Below, piece after piece: positions 1-6,332 of a stretch of DNA of 6,843 bases. A model generated the notes under the pieces. The model was given only the letters and a program-made list of their open reading frames with translations, was not told the DNA's origin and made no database searches. The stretch is taken from assembly GCA_025362825.1 (NCBI GenBank), contig JANYFF010000175.1:1-6843 (forward strand). The letters run 5' to 3'. A program made the position numbers and the translations under genes. This DNA is from Polaromonas sp. (GTDB lineage Bacteria > Pseudomonadota > Gammaproteobacteria > Burkholderiales > Burkholderiaceae_C). How positions within the stretch are numbered: position 1 is the stretch's first letter; the number at the start of each line of letters is the position of its first letter.

Positions 1-48
1 CCGTCGGGCCGACGAACGGTAACAGCAAAACACTCACTCCATCACCCT

Positions 49-54
49 GAGGAG
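49..54 (+). promoter_or_regulatory. Shine-Dalgarno site of the cytochrome b gene
   Basis: GAGGAG lies five bases upstream of the ATG at 60 and fixes that start. The promoter itself is not identifiable in the 48 bases available to its left. Confidence 0.7.
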
Positions 55-59
55 CCTTC

Positions 60-656
60 ATGACACCTGACAAGCCGCCCATCTTCCCCGCATGGCTGCG
101 CATCATGCACTGGCTCAATGCCATCGCCGTCATCATCCTCATCATGAGCGGCTGGCAGATCTACAACGCAACCGCTTTTCTGGGTTTCAACATCCCCAAG
201 GACATCACCCTGGGCGGCTGGCTGGGTGGCGCCATCCAGTGGCACTTTGCGGCCATGTGGATTTTGTTCTTCAACGGCCTGCTCTACTTTGGCTTCAACC
301 TGTTCACCGGGCGGCTAAAAAACAAGTTCTTCCCCCTTTCCGTCAAGGGCCTGATCGTCGACCTGCTGGCAGCGCTCAAGGGGAAGCTGGCTCACGAAGA
401 TCCGAAGCACTACAACATGGTCCAGCGGCTGGCCTATTTGTTCGTGATGATTGACAGTACGCTGATGGTGCTGTCGGGCCTGGTGCTCTGGAAGTCGGTG
501 CAGTTTCCCATCCTGCGCGAGCTGATGGGTGGTTATGAGGGTGCGCGGCTGGTCCACTTTTTTGCAATGGCCGCATTGCTCGGCTTTGTGGTGGTGCACC
601 TGGTGATGGTGGCCCTCGTGCCGCGCACGCTGGTGTACATGGTCCGCGGTCGTTAA
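60..656 (+). CDS. Cytochrome b561-type membrane subunit, probable quinol-to-molybdoenzyme electron donor
   Basis: The 198-residue protein is very hydrophobic, with four probable transmembrane helices at about residues 18-36, 62-82, 124-144 and 163-187. Histidines lie in or at the ends of helices at H17 (motif RIMHW), H62 (QWHF), H166 (LVHFF) and H180 (VVHLV). This is the pattern expected for two b hemes in the cytochrome b561/Ni-Fe-hydrogenase-type cytochrome b family, also annotated as thiosulfate reductase cytochrome b-like. The start is supported by GAGGAG at 49-54, five bases before the ATG. The molybdenum oxidoreductase gene begins 36 bases after the stop on the same strand, so the pair is probably one operon in which this protein anchors and feeds the periplasmic enzyme from quinol. 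That role is inferred from context. The sequence is not the MsrQ/YedZ ferric-reductase type in an obvious way, and the exact partner cannot be proved here. Confidence 0.88.
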   Translation: MTPDKPPIFPAWLRIMHWLNAIAVIILIMSGWQIYNATAFLGFNIPKDITLGGWLGGAIQWHFAAMWILFFNGLLYFGFNLFTGRLKNKFFPLSVKGLIVDLLAALKGKLAHEDPKHYNMVQRLAYLFVMIDSTLMVLSGLVLWKSVQFPILRELMGGYEGARLVHFFAMAALLGFVVVHLVMVALVPRTLVYMVRGR

Positions 657-692
657 GAAAAAAACAGTAAACCCCACAACCCAAACAACATC

Positions 693-1481
<789 letters not shown>

Positions 1482-1511
1482 GCAAACATTGCACAGACGC
1501 CTGCAACAAGG

Positions 1512-1534
1512 ACCGGCGCATAAGCGCAGCCGGT
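1512..1534 (+). other. Hairpin between the molybdoenzyme and MxKDx genes
   Basis: ACCGGC at 1512-1517 pairs with GCCGGT at 1529-1534 across an 11-base loop that can itself pair GC with GC around ATAA. No T tract follows, so it is not a standard terminator. It could act as a processing or stability element in the 117-base gap before the Met-rich gene, or be incidental. Confidence 0.35.
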
Positions 1535-1598
1535 AGTTCATTTGGCATCAACGATTTCCCGTCAACTTTCCTCAACCACAACCTCAAAGGGTTTCATC

Positions 1599-1877
1599 AT
1601 GAAAAATCTGAAAGCACTCGTTATCCTCTCTGCCTTCCTGGCCACCGGCATCGCCCAGGCGGCATCACATGCAGGCGCACCCATGGCAAAGGACGCCATG
1701 GCCAAGGACAGCATGGCGAAAGATCCGATGGCCAAAGATGCCATGGGCAAGGACGCCATGGCAAAAGACACCAAGATGGCCAAAAAGAAAATGGCAAAGG
1801 ATCATATGGTCAAGGACCACATGGCTAAAGACGGTATGGCCAAAGACGCCATGAAAAAAGACGAAATGAAGAAGTAA
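1599..1877 (+). CDS. Exported pentapeptide MxKDx-repeat protein, methionine-rich (MrpX-like)
   Basis: The 92-residue product starts with a classical signal peptide: a Lys-containing n-region, a hydrophobic core to about residue 18, and AQA/A near 19-22. The rest is low-complexity: from residue 29 to the end run thirteen Met-led units, mostly MAKDx (variants MGKDA, MAKKK, MVKDH, MKKDE). It fits the family annotated as pentapeptide MXKDX repeat protein, known mainly from Burkholderiales. The ATG at 1599 is chosen over an upstream in-frame ATG at 1542 because it begins a clean signal peptide and has AAAGGG about seven bases upstream. The mature chain would hold 13 methionines in about 70 residues, with no cysteine or tryptophan. 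Its place after a MsrP-fold enzyme and cytochrome b suggests a sacrificial periplasmic scavenger of oxidants such as hypochlorite, as reported for MrpX of Azospira suillum. Metal binding is another possibility. Confidence 0.88.
   Translation: MKNLKALVILSAFLATGIAQAASHAGAPMAKDAMAKDSMAKDPMAKDAMGKDAMAKDTKMAKKKMAKDHMVKDHMAKDGMAKDAMKKDEMKK
1683..1874 (+). repeat. 15-bp coding tandem repeat array (MxKDx units)
   Basis: About thirteen imperfect in-frame units, mostly 15 bp and each starting ATG, make up the mature region of the exported protein. One unit is expanded to six codons (MAKDTK) and the last is truncated (MKK). Synonymous differences (GCC/GCA/GCG/GCT, AAA/AAG, GAC/GAT) break up exact DNA identity. 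That argues for an old array under protein-level selection rather than a recent expansion. Confidence 0.9.
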
Positions 1878-1914
1878 TCTTCGGCACTGCAGGAGCGAAG
1901 CTCCCCTGAAAAAC

Positions 1915-1948
1915 AAGCACCTCAAGCCAGTCTTCAGGTGCTTTTTTT
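1915..1948. terminator. Intrinsic terminator, probably bidirectional
   Basis: AAGCACCT (1915-1922) pairs with AGGTGCTT (1936-1943), and pairing can extend inward through CAAG/CTTC with one mismatch. On the plus strand the stem runs into a seven-T tract at 1942-1948, ending the MxKDx transcript. On the minus strand the complement of GAAAAAC at 1908-1914 supplies a T tract, so the same hairpin can stop the convergent DUF3820 gene. A smaller GGAGC-GAA-GCTCC hairpin at 1892-1904 lies just before it. Confidence 0.85.
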
Positions 1949-1979
1949 ACCGCCATGTTCGCATCACGGCCTGGCCAAT

Positions 1980-2192
1980 TTATCGCTTGCGCAGCGGGTC
2001 CAGCAGCGATGACAGCCCGTTATGGTCAATCTCCTGCATCAGGGCCAGCAGGCGTCCGATTTCGCCCTTGGGAAAGCCTTCGCGGGCAAACCAGTTCAGG
2101 TAGTTACCGGGCAGGTCGGCAATCACCCTGCCCTTGTATTTTCCATAAGGCATTTCGCGGGTCAGCAGGAGTTCAAGTTGTTCGGAATCCAT
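1980..2192 (-). CDS. DUF3820 family protein (putative quorum-sensing-regulated virulence factor-like)
   Basis: The 70-residue protein carries the family signature in order: MPYGKYKG (14-21), ADLPGNYLNWF (25-35), REGFPKGEIGRLLALM and a terminal EIDHNGLSSLL. This matches the short DUF3820/PF12843 family, whose full length is about 70 residues, so the gene looks complete. The family is labelled a putative quorum-sensing-regulated virulence factor on the basis of one Pseudomonas member, and its biochemical role is not established. The ATG at 2192 begins the conserved region with only a short lead-in, but no clear Shine-Dalgarno is visible. It is divergent from nirK across a 126-bp gap with a palindromic FNR-like box and convergent with the MxKDx gene through a shared terminator. 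Confidence 0.85.
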   Translation of the reverse strand: MDSEQLELLLTREMPYGKYKGRVIADLPGNYLNWFAREGFPKGEIGRLLALMQEIDHNGLSSLLDPLRKR

Positions 2193-2243
2193 GGTCGGGC
2201 AAGGTACGCATTGGGTTTTAGCATGCCACTTTTGAGCACTTCA

Positions 2244-2257
2244 TTGATCTGCATCAT
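2244..2257. promoter_or_regulatory. FNR/NNR-type box upstream of nirK
   Basis: TTGATCTGCATCAT matches the FNR/DNR/NnrR consensus TTGAT-N4-ATCAA at 9 of 10 defined positions. Its centre is 2250.5. CATCAT at 2280-2285, a 4/6 match to a -10 hexamer, lies where a class II activated promoter (box at -41.5) would put it, giving a start near 2292 and a leader of about 27 bases before nirK. Control of nirK by CRP/FNR-family regulators in response to low oxygen or NO is well established. Its use here is inferred. Confidence 0.68.
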
Positions 2258-2304
2258 ATAAAACTCAGCAGGCAGGGGACATCATGCAAGCCACCAACCA
2301 TCAC

Positions 2305-2312
2305 AAAGGGGG
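2305..2312 (+). promoter_or_regulatory. Ribosome-binding site of nirK
   Basis: AAAGGGGG is six bases upstream of the ATG at 2319. It supports this start, which also begins a lipoprotein signal sequence directly. Confidence 0.6.
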
Positions 2313-2318
2313 CCATCG

Positions 2319-3767
2319 ATGTACACCGCAATCTGCCGTTTTTTCGCAGGGTGCATTGCTGCATTCGCCCTCAGCGCCTGCAATCCAGCACCACCAGCTG
2401 TGGTTGATCGCTACGATCCTGCCAAAATGGACCTGAAACCAACCCCGGCCCGGCTCAGCAACGAACGGCACACCGGCCCGTTTGCCAGCGGCGCCTCGCT
2501 GAACATGCGTGCAGAGCTCAAACCGCTCGACCCCGAACCCGTCAAAGTGGTCAGGCTCGACACAACCCACAAAATAATTGAAATCGCCCCCGGCGTGAAG
2601 TTCAGCGCCTGGACATTTGGCGACCAGGTGCCTGGTCCGGCAATCCGGGCACGGGTGGGCGACAAGATCCGCTTCAGCATGACCAACCGCAGCGATGAAG
2701 TTGCACCCGGCATCGCCATGACAGCCGCGCCCATGATGCATTCCATGGACTTTCACGCGGCCATGGTCTCACCCCAGGATAAATACCGCTCGATAGCACC
2801 GGGGCAGACCATTGAATTCGAGTTCACGCTCAATTACCCCGGCGTCTTCATGTACCACTGCGGCACGCCGATGATTCTTGAACACATCGCCTCGGGCATG
2901 TACGGCGCCGTGATTGTGGAACCGCGTGAAGGCTACCCCACCAAGGTAGACCGCGAATACCTGGTTGTCCAAAGCGAGTTTTACGCCAAACCGGATGCGG
3001 ATGGCCGCAAGGCTGACGGTGCACCGCTGTATGTGCTTGACAACGAGCGCCTGAAAGCCGCGCAGCCAACGCACACCGTGTTTAACGGCGTGCAAAACGG
3101 CATGGTAAAAAAGCCGCTACCGGCCAAACCGGGCGAACGCGTCAGGCTGTTTGTTCTCAACGTGGGACCAAGCAAGACCTCCAGCTTTCACGTCGTCGGG
3201 ACGATTTTTGACCGCGTCTGGATAGACGGCAACCCGGATAACCAGATGCGCGGCATGCAGACGGTGCTGCTGGGCTCCAGCAACAGCGCGATCGTTGAAA
3301 TGGTCATCCCTGAAGCCGGCTCCTACATCATGGTGGACCACCACTTTGCCAATGCTTCGCAGGGCGCTGTCGGCCTGATATCTACCGAAGAAAAACCAAA
3401 AGAAAGCGAGCTGGAGCACCACAACATGGAGGCCACAGCCACGCCAAAAGATGCCGGTACGGCTGCAGCCAAGCTGGCGTTTGAAAGCAAATGCCTGGCC
3501 TGCCATTCAATTGGCCAGGGCAAAAAACTAGGGCCTGACCTCGCCGGCGTGACCGGACGGCGCACCGACGCCTGGCTGGCGCAATGGCTCAAGTCACCCG
3601 ACAAGATGCTGCAGACCGATGCCGACGCCAAGGCCATGCTCAAGGAATACAACAACATTCCCATGCCCAACCAGGGCCTGGGCGACACAGAGATCAAGCA
3701 ATACCTGGCCTATTTTCACTGGGTCGATGCGCAGGCGGGCAAGCCCCAGGCGGGAGCCGGTAAATGA
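2319..3767 (+). CDS. nirK: Copper-containing nitrite reductase with C-terminal cytochrome c domain (lipoprotein)
   Basis: This 482-residue enzyme would reduce nitrite to nitric oxide in the periplasm. Residues 1-21 form a lipoprotein signal ending LSAC (Cys21). Two cupredoxin domains follow, at about 75-205 and 215-365. Type 1 copper ligands are H141, C181, H189 and M194; type 2 ligands are H146, H180 and H341; the catalytic pair is D144 (HSMDFH) and H291 (SSFHVVG). The eight-residue Cys-to-His spacing and the FHVVGTIFD segment resemble AniA-like class II enzymes rather than the Alcaligenes/Achromobacter class. From about residue 382 there is a class I cytochrome c domain with CLACH (392-396) and a likely axial Met449 in IPMPNQGL. 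The fusion resembles the three-domain enzyme of Ralstonia pickettii and would deliver electrons to the type 1 copper. An FNR-like box lies upstream, and the stop overlaps the next start. No nitric oxide reductase gene is in view. Confidence 0.95.
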   Translation: MYTAICRFFAGCIAAFALSACNPAPPAVVDRYDPAKMDLKPTPARLSNERHTGPFASGASLNMRAELKPLDPEPVKVVRLDTTHKIIEIAPGVKFSAWTFGDQVPGPAIRARVGDKIRFSMTNRSDEVAPGIAMTAAPMMHSMDFHAAMVSPQDKYRSIAPGQTIEFEFTLNYPGVFMYHCGTPMILEHIASGMYGAVIVEPREGYPTKVDREYLVVQSEFYAKPDADGRKADGAPLYVLDNERLKAAQPTHTVFNGVQNGMVKKPLPAKPGERVRLFVLNVGPSKTSSFHVVGTIFDRVWIDGNPDNQMRGMQTVLLGSSNSAIVEMVIPEAGSYIMVDHHFANASQGAVGLISTEEKPKESELEHHNMEATATPKDAGTAAAKLAFESKCLACHSIGQGKKLGPDLAGVTGRRTDAWLAQWLKSPDKMLQTDADAKAMLKEYNNIPMPNQGLGDTEIKQYLAYFHWVDAQAGKPQAGAGK

Positions 3768-4177
3768 AACTTCCACGCACCCGCCGTGCGCTTGGCCTGT
3801 GGCTGGCGCTGGGCGGCACGGCAGCCATTGCCTGCGGCTACTGCGTCGAAGACCGCATCGCCGTAGTGTACGACCATGCCCTGCTGCAACGCACGCTGGC
3901 CAGCAAACACCAGATAGCCTTTTTTGCGTGGGACGGCCCCGTCACCCGCAGCGAGGCAATGCGCCAGAAAATACTGGCGCTGGGCGAGGGCACAGCAGGC
4001 GTAGACAAAGGCAGCACACGCGTATCCATGGAGCCGGCAGCGCTGGCTGTCGCGTTTGACCCGCAGCGCGGCAGCGTTCAAAGCGTGCAGGCCGGACTGC
4101 AAAAAGCGCTGGGGCCCATCAGGCTGTCGGTCATGCTCTTACAGCCACCCCCGGCAGCCATCAAGCCACCCGGCTAG
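3764..4177 (+). CDS. Small secreted CxxC protein coupled to nirK, function unknown
   Basis: The 137-residue product has a basic N-terminus (KLPRTRRA), a hydrophobic core to about residue 23, and then ACGYC, putting Cys24 and Cys27 exactly at the predicted signal cleavage region. AIA before Cys24 could serve signal peptidase I or, less canonically, act as a lipobox. The remainder alternates helices and strands (VEDRIAVVYDHALLQRTL; STRVSMEPAALAVAFDP; SVQSVQAGLQKALG) in a way that suggests a small ferredoxin-like, HMA-like alpha/beta domain. That is a reading of pattern, not a family match. The ATG overlaps the nirK stop as ATGA, with GGGAG at 3752-3756, so translation is likely coupled. Context and the N-terminal CxxC make a copper-delivery or maturation role for NirK plausible but unproven. 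Its stop overlaps the convergent SUI1 gene by four bases. Confidence 0.85.
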   Translation: MKLPRTRRALGLWLALGGTAAIACGYCVEDRIAVVYDHALLQRTLASKHQIAFFAWDGPVTRSEAMRQKILALGEGTAGVDKGSTRVSMEPAALAVAFDPQRGSVQSVQAGLQKALGPIRLSVMLLQPPPAAIKPPG

Positions 4178-4530
4178 CCGCCTGCCCGTTTGACCACATG
4201 GCCCTGCTTTTGCAGCGCAGCCATCAAGGTGTCAACGTGGTCACCCTGCACTTCTATGACGCCGTCCTTGACGGTGCCGCCCGAGCCGCAGGCCGCCCGC
4301 AGCTGCTTGCCCAGCACCGCAAGCGCCAGCGCGTCAAGTACCACACCTTTGACCAGCGTCACGCTTTTGCCGCCACGGCCCTTGGTTTGCAGGCTCACCC
4401 GCACCACGCCGTCAGTTTTGGCGACAGGCGCCTGTTTGCAGATGCAGCCGGCCACCGGCTTGCGGCACACCGGGCACATTCTTCCGGCATCGGTGGAATA
4501 AACAAGGCCGCCGCCTGGATTGCTTTTCAT
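4174..4530 (-). CDS. YciH/SUI1 (eIF1)-type translation initiation factor homologue
   Basis: The 118-residue protein begins with GLVYSTDAGRMCPVC, with cysteines at 19, 22, 29 and 31 (CPVC...GCIC) forming a probable zinc-binding knuckle as in many proteobacterial YciH proteins. From about residue 42 comes a SUI1 domain: VRVSLQTKGRGGKSVTLVKG, the LGKQLRAACGSGGTVKDG core, VIEVQGDH and a terminal helix ending KRAGG. Eukaryotic eIF1 controls start-codon selection; the bacterial homologue is implicated in initiation fidelity, but its physiological role is less clear. The start at 4530 gives the usual short lead before LVYSTD. No convincing Shine-Dalgarno is visible. The gene is convergent with the nirK-linked CxxC gene, their stops sharing CTAG. 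Confidence 0.92.
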   Translation of the reverse strand: MKSNPGGGLVYSTDAGRMCPVCRKPVAGCICKQAPVAKTDGVVRVSLQTKGRGGKSVTLVKGVVLDALALAVLGKQLRAACGSGGTVKDGVIEVQGDHVDTLMAALQKQGHVVKRAGG

Positions 4531-4639
4531 GGTCTGGACAAGTTTTGGAAAATCACGGCGCCTGAATGGCGTCCGGGTGGGAAGATGCTGACGAGTCTAA
4601 ACCGGAGTGGCGGGTGCAAGGGCCGTGCAAGCGCGATCA

Positions 4640-5287
4640 TCACCGGCTCATGAGTAAAAATTCCATGGCTGTGCCGGCCAGCTCCAGCACATCGCGGTCA
4701 CTCAGGGGAATGGCCTCGGTACCAATCGGCATGCCGTTCAGCGTCGAAGACTTGTCGCCATCCATGTGGGCAACGTAGTAGCCGTCACGTCTATGCGATA
4801 TCGCCACCACCGCCACGCCAGGCTGGCCAAAAGTCGTGACCGCCTTGACCACCGGCACCTCCAGCCCGGCCGACGAGCCGGCCAGCACTTTCAGGCTGGC
4901 CTGCATCACGCCGCTGGTGCCCGCAAAACCCAGGGCATCAAGCGACATGGCCATGGTTTCTTCGTGCGCACGCTGCGGCTCGCGCTCATGTTCCGATGCC
5001 GTGAGGAACTGTATCCTGAACTTGCCGATGGCAATCGTGTCATGGTCCCGCAGCAGCTGCCGCGTCTTGATCATGTGGCCGTTGATGTAGGTGCCGTTGG
5101 TGCTGTGCAGGTCTTCGACATAGACATCGGCAATGCCCCGAAGCTCAAACACACAGTGCTCGCCGCTGACCACCATGTTGTCGAACACAATGTCGTTGTG
5201 TGGCTTGCGGCCCAGCGTGGTTCTGTCTTTTTGCAGGTAAAGGTGCTTGATCTCGACACCTTCGACGGATGCGATGAGTTGCGGCAT
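4640..5287 (-). CDS. Tandem FHA-domain protein, second domain degenerate
   Basis: The 215-residue cytoplasmic protein has a clear forkhead-associated domain at about 20-96, with the phosphothreonine-binding set G26-R27, S41, H44, S62-T63-N64-G65 and N69-G70. A linker rich in charged residues (about 97-125) leads to a second FHA-like fold at about 130-213. This keeps ISHR (163-166), LNG (183-185) and the final strands (LSDRDVLELAGTAMEF), but has Gln155 where the first domain has Arg27. FHA domains bind phosphothreonine peptides, so this should be an adaptor in Ser/Thr kinase signalling, but no kinase, phosphatase or secretion genes are in the window. The ATG at 5287 is preferred over 5395 because AAGGAG sits five to six bases upstream and the product then starts at the conserved MPQLIAS strand. 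The extra 36 residues upstream have no FHA character. Confidence 0.88.
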   Translation of the reverse strand: MPQLIASVEGVEIKHLYLQKDRTTLGRKPHNDIVFDNMVVSGEHCVFELRGIADVYVEDLHSTNGTYINGHMIKTRQLLRDHDTIAIGKFRIQFLTASEHEREPQRAHEETMAMSLDALGFAGTSGVMQASLKVLAGSSAGLEVPVVKAVTTFGQPGVAVVAISHRRDGYYVAHMDGDKSSTLNGMPIGTEAIPLSDRDVLELAGTAMEFLLMSR

Positions 5288-5292
5288 GGGGT

Positions 5293-5298
5293 CTCCTT
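5293..5298 (-). promoter_or_regulatory. Shine-Dalgarno deciding the FHA gene start
   Basis: On the minus strand AAGGAG precedes the ATG at 5287 by five bases. It supports this start over the upstream in-frame ATG at 5395. Confidence 0.7.
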
Positions 5299-5430
5299 GA
5301 CGGTGCATCTGCCGGGCGCACCACACGCACGGCACCAGCCATGGTAGACCTGCCATGCAACACGCACAAGACCCACAGGCTGTTCGCCTAGCCACACCAC
5401 CCCTTCAGCTGCCATCAAGCTCGGAGCAGC

Positions 5431-5688
5431 TCAGTCGGGCACAAACAGTCTGTTGAACCTCTCCTCGTCCTCGGGCAGTTCAAGCGTGACGAGCTGGCCC
5501 ATCTTCATGTCGCTCAGCCGACAGGCAGCAAACAGGCTGTATTTGCCCTTCAGGTCGTAACTCTCCATGTCGATCAACATGTAAGGGTGCGGCGTGAAGA
5601 ATTCGTGCTCAAAAATCTCCCGGTGCCGGTTGCGCGGCGAGGGGAAGAGCTTGTAGTTCGCGGTGGTGATGCTTTTTGCTGTGGCCAT
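5431..5688 (-). CDS. Hypothetical protein, 85 residues, unrecognised
   Basis: I do not recognise this family. Starting at 5688 the product is MATAKSITTANYKLFPSP onward. It is soluble, with no signal peptide or membrane segment and a single cysteine (C56). A basic/aromatic N-terminal half (PRNRHREIFEHEFFTPHPYM) leads into predicted strands (LIDMESYD; KYSLFAACRLS; GQLVTLELP) and an acidic EDEER tail ending RLFVPD. The codon use, aromatic spacing and divergent position opposite a well-supported exonuclease gene argue that it is real. The longer in-frame extension to 6036 would run antisense through the exonuclease and is rejected. No clear Shine-Dalgarno precedes the ATG. It lies 143 bases upstream of the FHA gene on the same strand, so co-transcription is possible but not indicated. 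Confidence 0.7.
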   Translation of the reverse strand: MATAKSITTANYKLFPSPRNRHREIFEHEFFTPHPYMLIDMESYDLKGKYSLFAACRLSDMKMGQLVTLELPEDEERFNRLFVPD

Positions 5689-5700
5689 GGTGTGTTGTTT

Positions 5701-5714
5701 CGGGCTACGGCCCG
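5701..5714. other. Hairpin with UACG tetraloop in a divergent gap
   Basis: CGGGC (5701-5705) and GCCCG (5710-5714) enclose TACG. As plus-strand RNA this is a C(UACG)G tetraloop, an exceptionally stable class. It sits in the 50-base gap between the divergent 85-residue gene and the exonuclease gene, and could be an operator dyad or leader structure. Confidence 0.4.
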
Positions 5715-5738
5715 GGTGATGCTGTATTCTCACGCACG

Positions 5739-6332
5739 ATGACTGAACGCTTTCCCACACCCGACAAAGACCAGATAGCCCTTCTCGATGTTTTTGACCG
5801 ACTCGGCATGGGCGACATCCAGCTTGTCTCCTCCCCCGCGCAGGCGGCCCAGGCATTGCAGGCACTTGAAGGCACCAGCGCACTGGGGTTTGACACCGAG
5901 TCCAAGCCGACTTTCGCCAAAAACGAACTCTCCACAGGGCCGCACATCGTCCAGCTGTCCACCCTCGACAAAGCCTGGATTTTCCAGCTCGAAGACGCCG
6001 ATTGCCGGCGTGCGGTTGGTGCACTACTGGAATCACCCGCCATCATTAAGGCCGGCTTTGGCCTGGGCGATGACCGCAAGCGCATCGTCCACAAGCTGGG
6101 CGTTGATTTGCAGGGCGTGCTGGACCTGAACGCGGTTTTCAGGGAGAAAGGCTACCGCAAGGACATGGGCGTGCGCGGCGCCGTGGCGGTGGTGTTCAAC
6201 AAGCGCTTTATCAAATCAAAAAAAGCCGCGACATCGAACTGGGCCAATCCGCAGCTGACCGAATCACAGCTTGTGTACGCCGCCAACGATGCCTATGCCG
6301 CCATGCGGGTGTATGCAGCACTGGGCCTGTAG
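5739..6332 (+). CDS. DEDDy 3'-5' exonuclease domain protein (RNase D / WRN-exonuclease type)
   Basis: The 197-residue protein is essentially one DnaQ-like exonuclease domain. Motif I is GFDTES with D52 and E54. Motif II is AGFGLGDDRKRI, with D111 aligned to the GD of WRN-type enzymes. Motif III is YAANDAY with Y180 and D184, which makes it DEDDy. The LDLNAVFREKGY and KSKKAATSNWANPQLTESQLVYAANDA segments are also typical of RNase D/WRN-like domains. It lacks the HRDC domains of full-length RNase D, so it is a stand-alone exonuclease whose RNA or DNA preference cannot be read from sequence. The ATG at 5739 is preferred over 5676 because the extra residues run antisense into the divergent gene and do not resemble the family. 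No Shine-Dalgarno is present, but TATTCT at 5725-5730 lies so close to the ATG that a nearly leaderless mRNA is possible. Confidence 0.9.
   Translation: MTERFPTPDKDQIALLDVFDRLGMGDIQLVSSPAQAAQALQALEGTSALGFDTESKPTFAKNELSTGPHIVQLSTLDKAWIFQLEDADCRRAVGALLESPAIIKAGFGLGDDRKRIVHKLGVDLQGVLDLNAVFREKGYRKDMGVRGAVAVVFNKRFIKSKKAATSNWANPQLTESQLVYAANDAYAAMRVYAALGL

Noticed and set aside
2..22. Open frame ending TAA at 20-22 (reading ...RRADER) as the tail of an upstream gene, and a CGTCGG/CCGACG dyad at 2-14
   Set aside because: Only six codons are visible, so neither a gene tail nor a regulatory dyad can be supported. The dyad may just be coding sequence.
1542..1598. Upstream in-frame ATG extending the MxKDx protein by 19 residues
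   Set aside because: It would bury the signal peptide behind a polar stretch, whereas the ATG at 1599 has a Shine-Dalgarno and a clean signal sequence.
1683..1874. CRISPR-like or non-coding tandem repeat
   Set aside because: Units are contiguous and without spacers, are in frame, and vary mostly at synonymous positions, so this is a coding repeat.
1665..1925. Long minus-strand frame rich in His/Phe/Gly/Val across the repeat gene
   Set aside because: It is the complement of the 15-bp MAKDx repeats, which keep all frames open. It has no signal, family or context support.
3186..3230. Loss of the catalytic histidine in NirK (Ile at the second His of the PHLIGGHGD region)
   Set aside because: The catalytic residue corresponds to the first His of that motif, kept here as His291 in SSFHVVG. 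The Ile is the normal class II state, as in AniA-type enzymes.
5288..5395. Longer FHA protein starting at 5395
   Set aside because: The extra residues are Cys/Arg-rich and unlike FHA proteins, and the Shine-Dalgarno points to 5287.
5689..6036. Longer version of the 85-residue protein starting at 6036
   Set aside because: The extension runs antisense through the catalytic region of the exonuclease gene and has shadow-frame composition.
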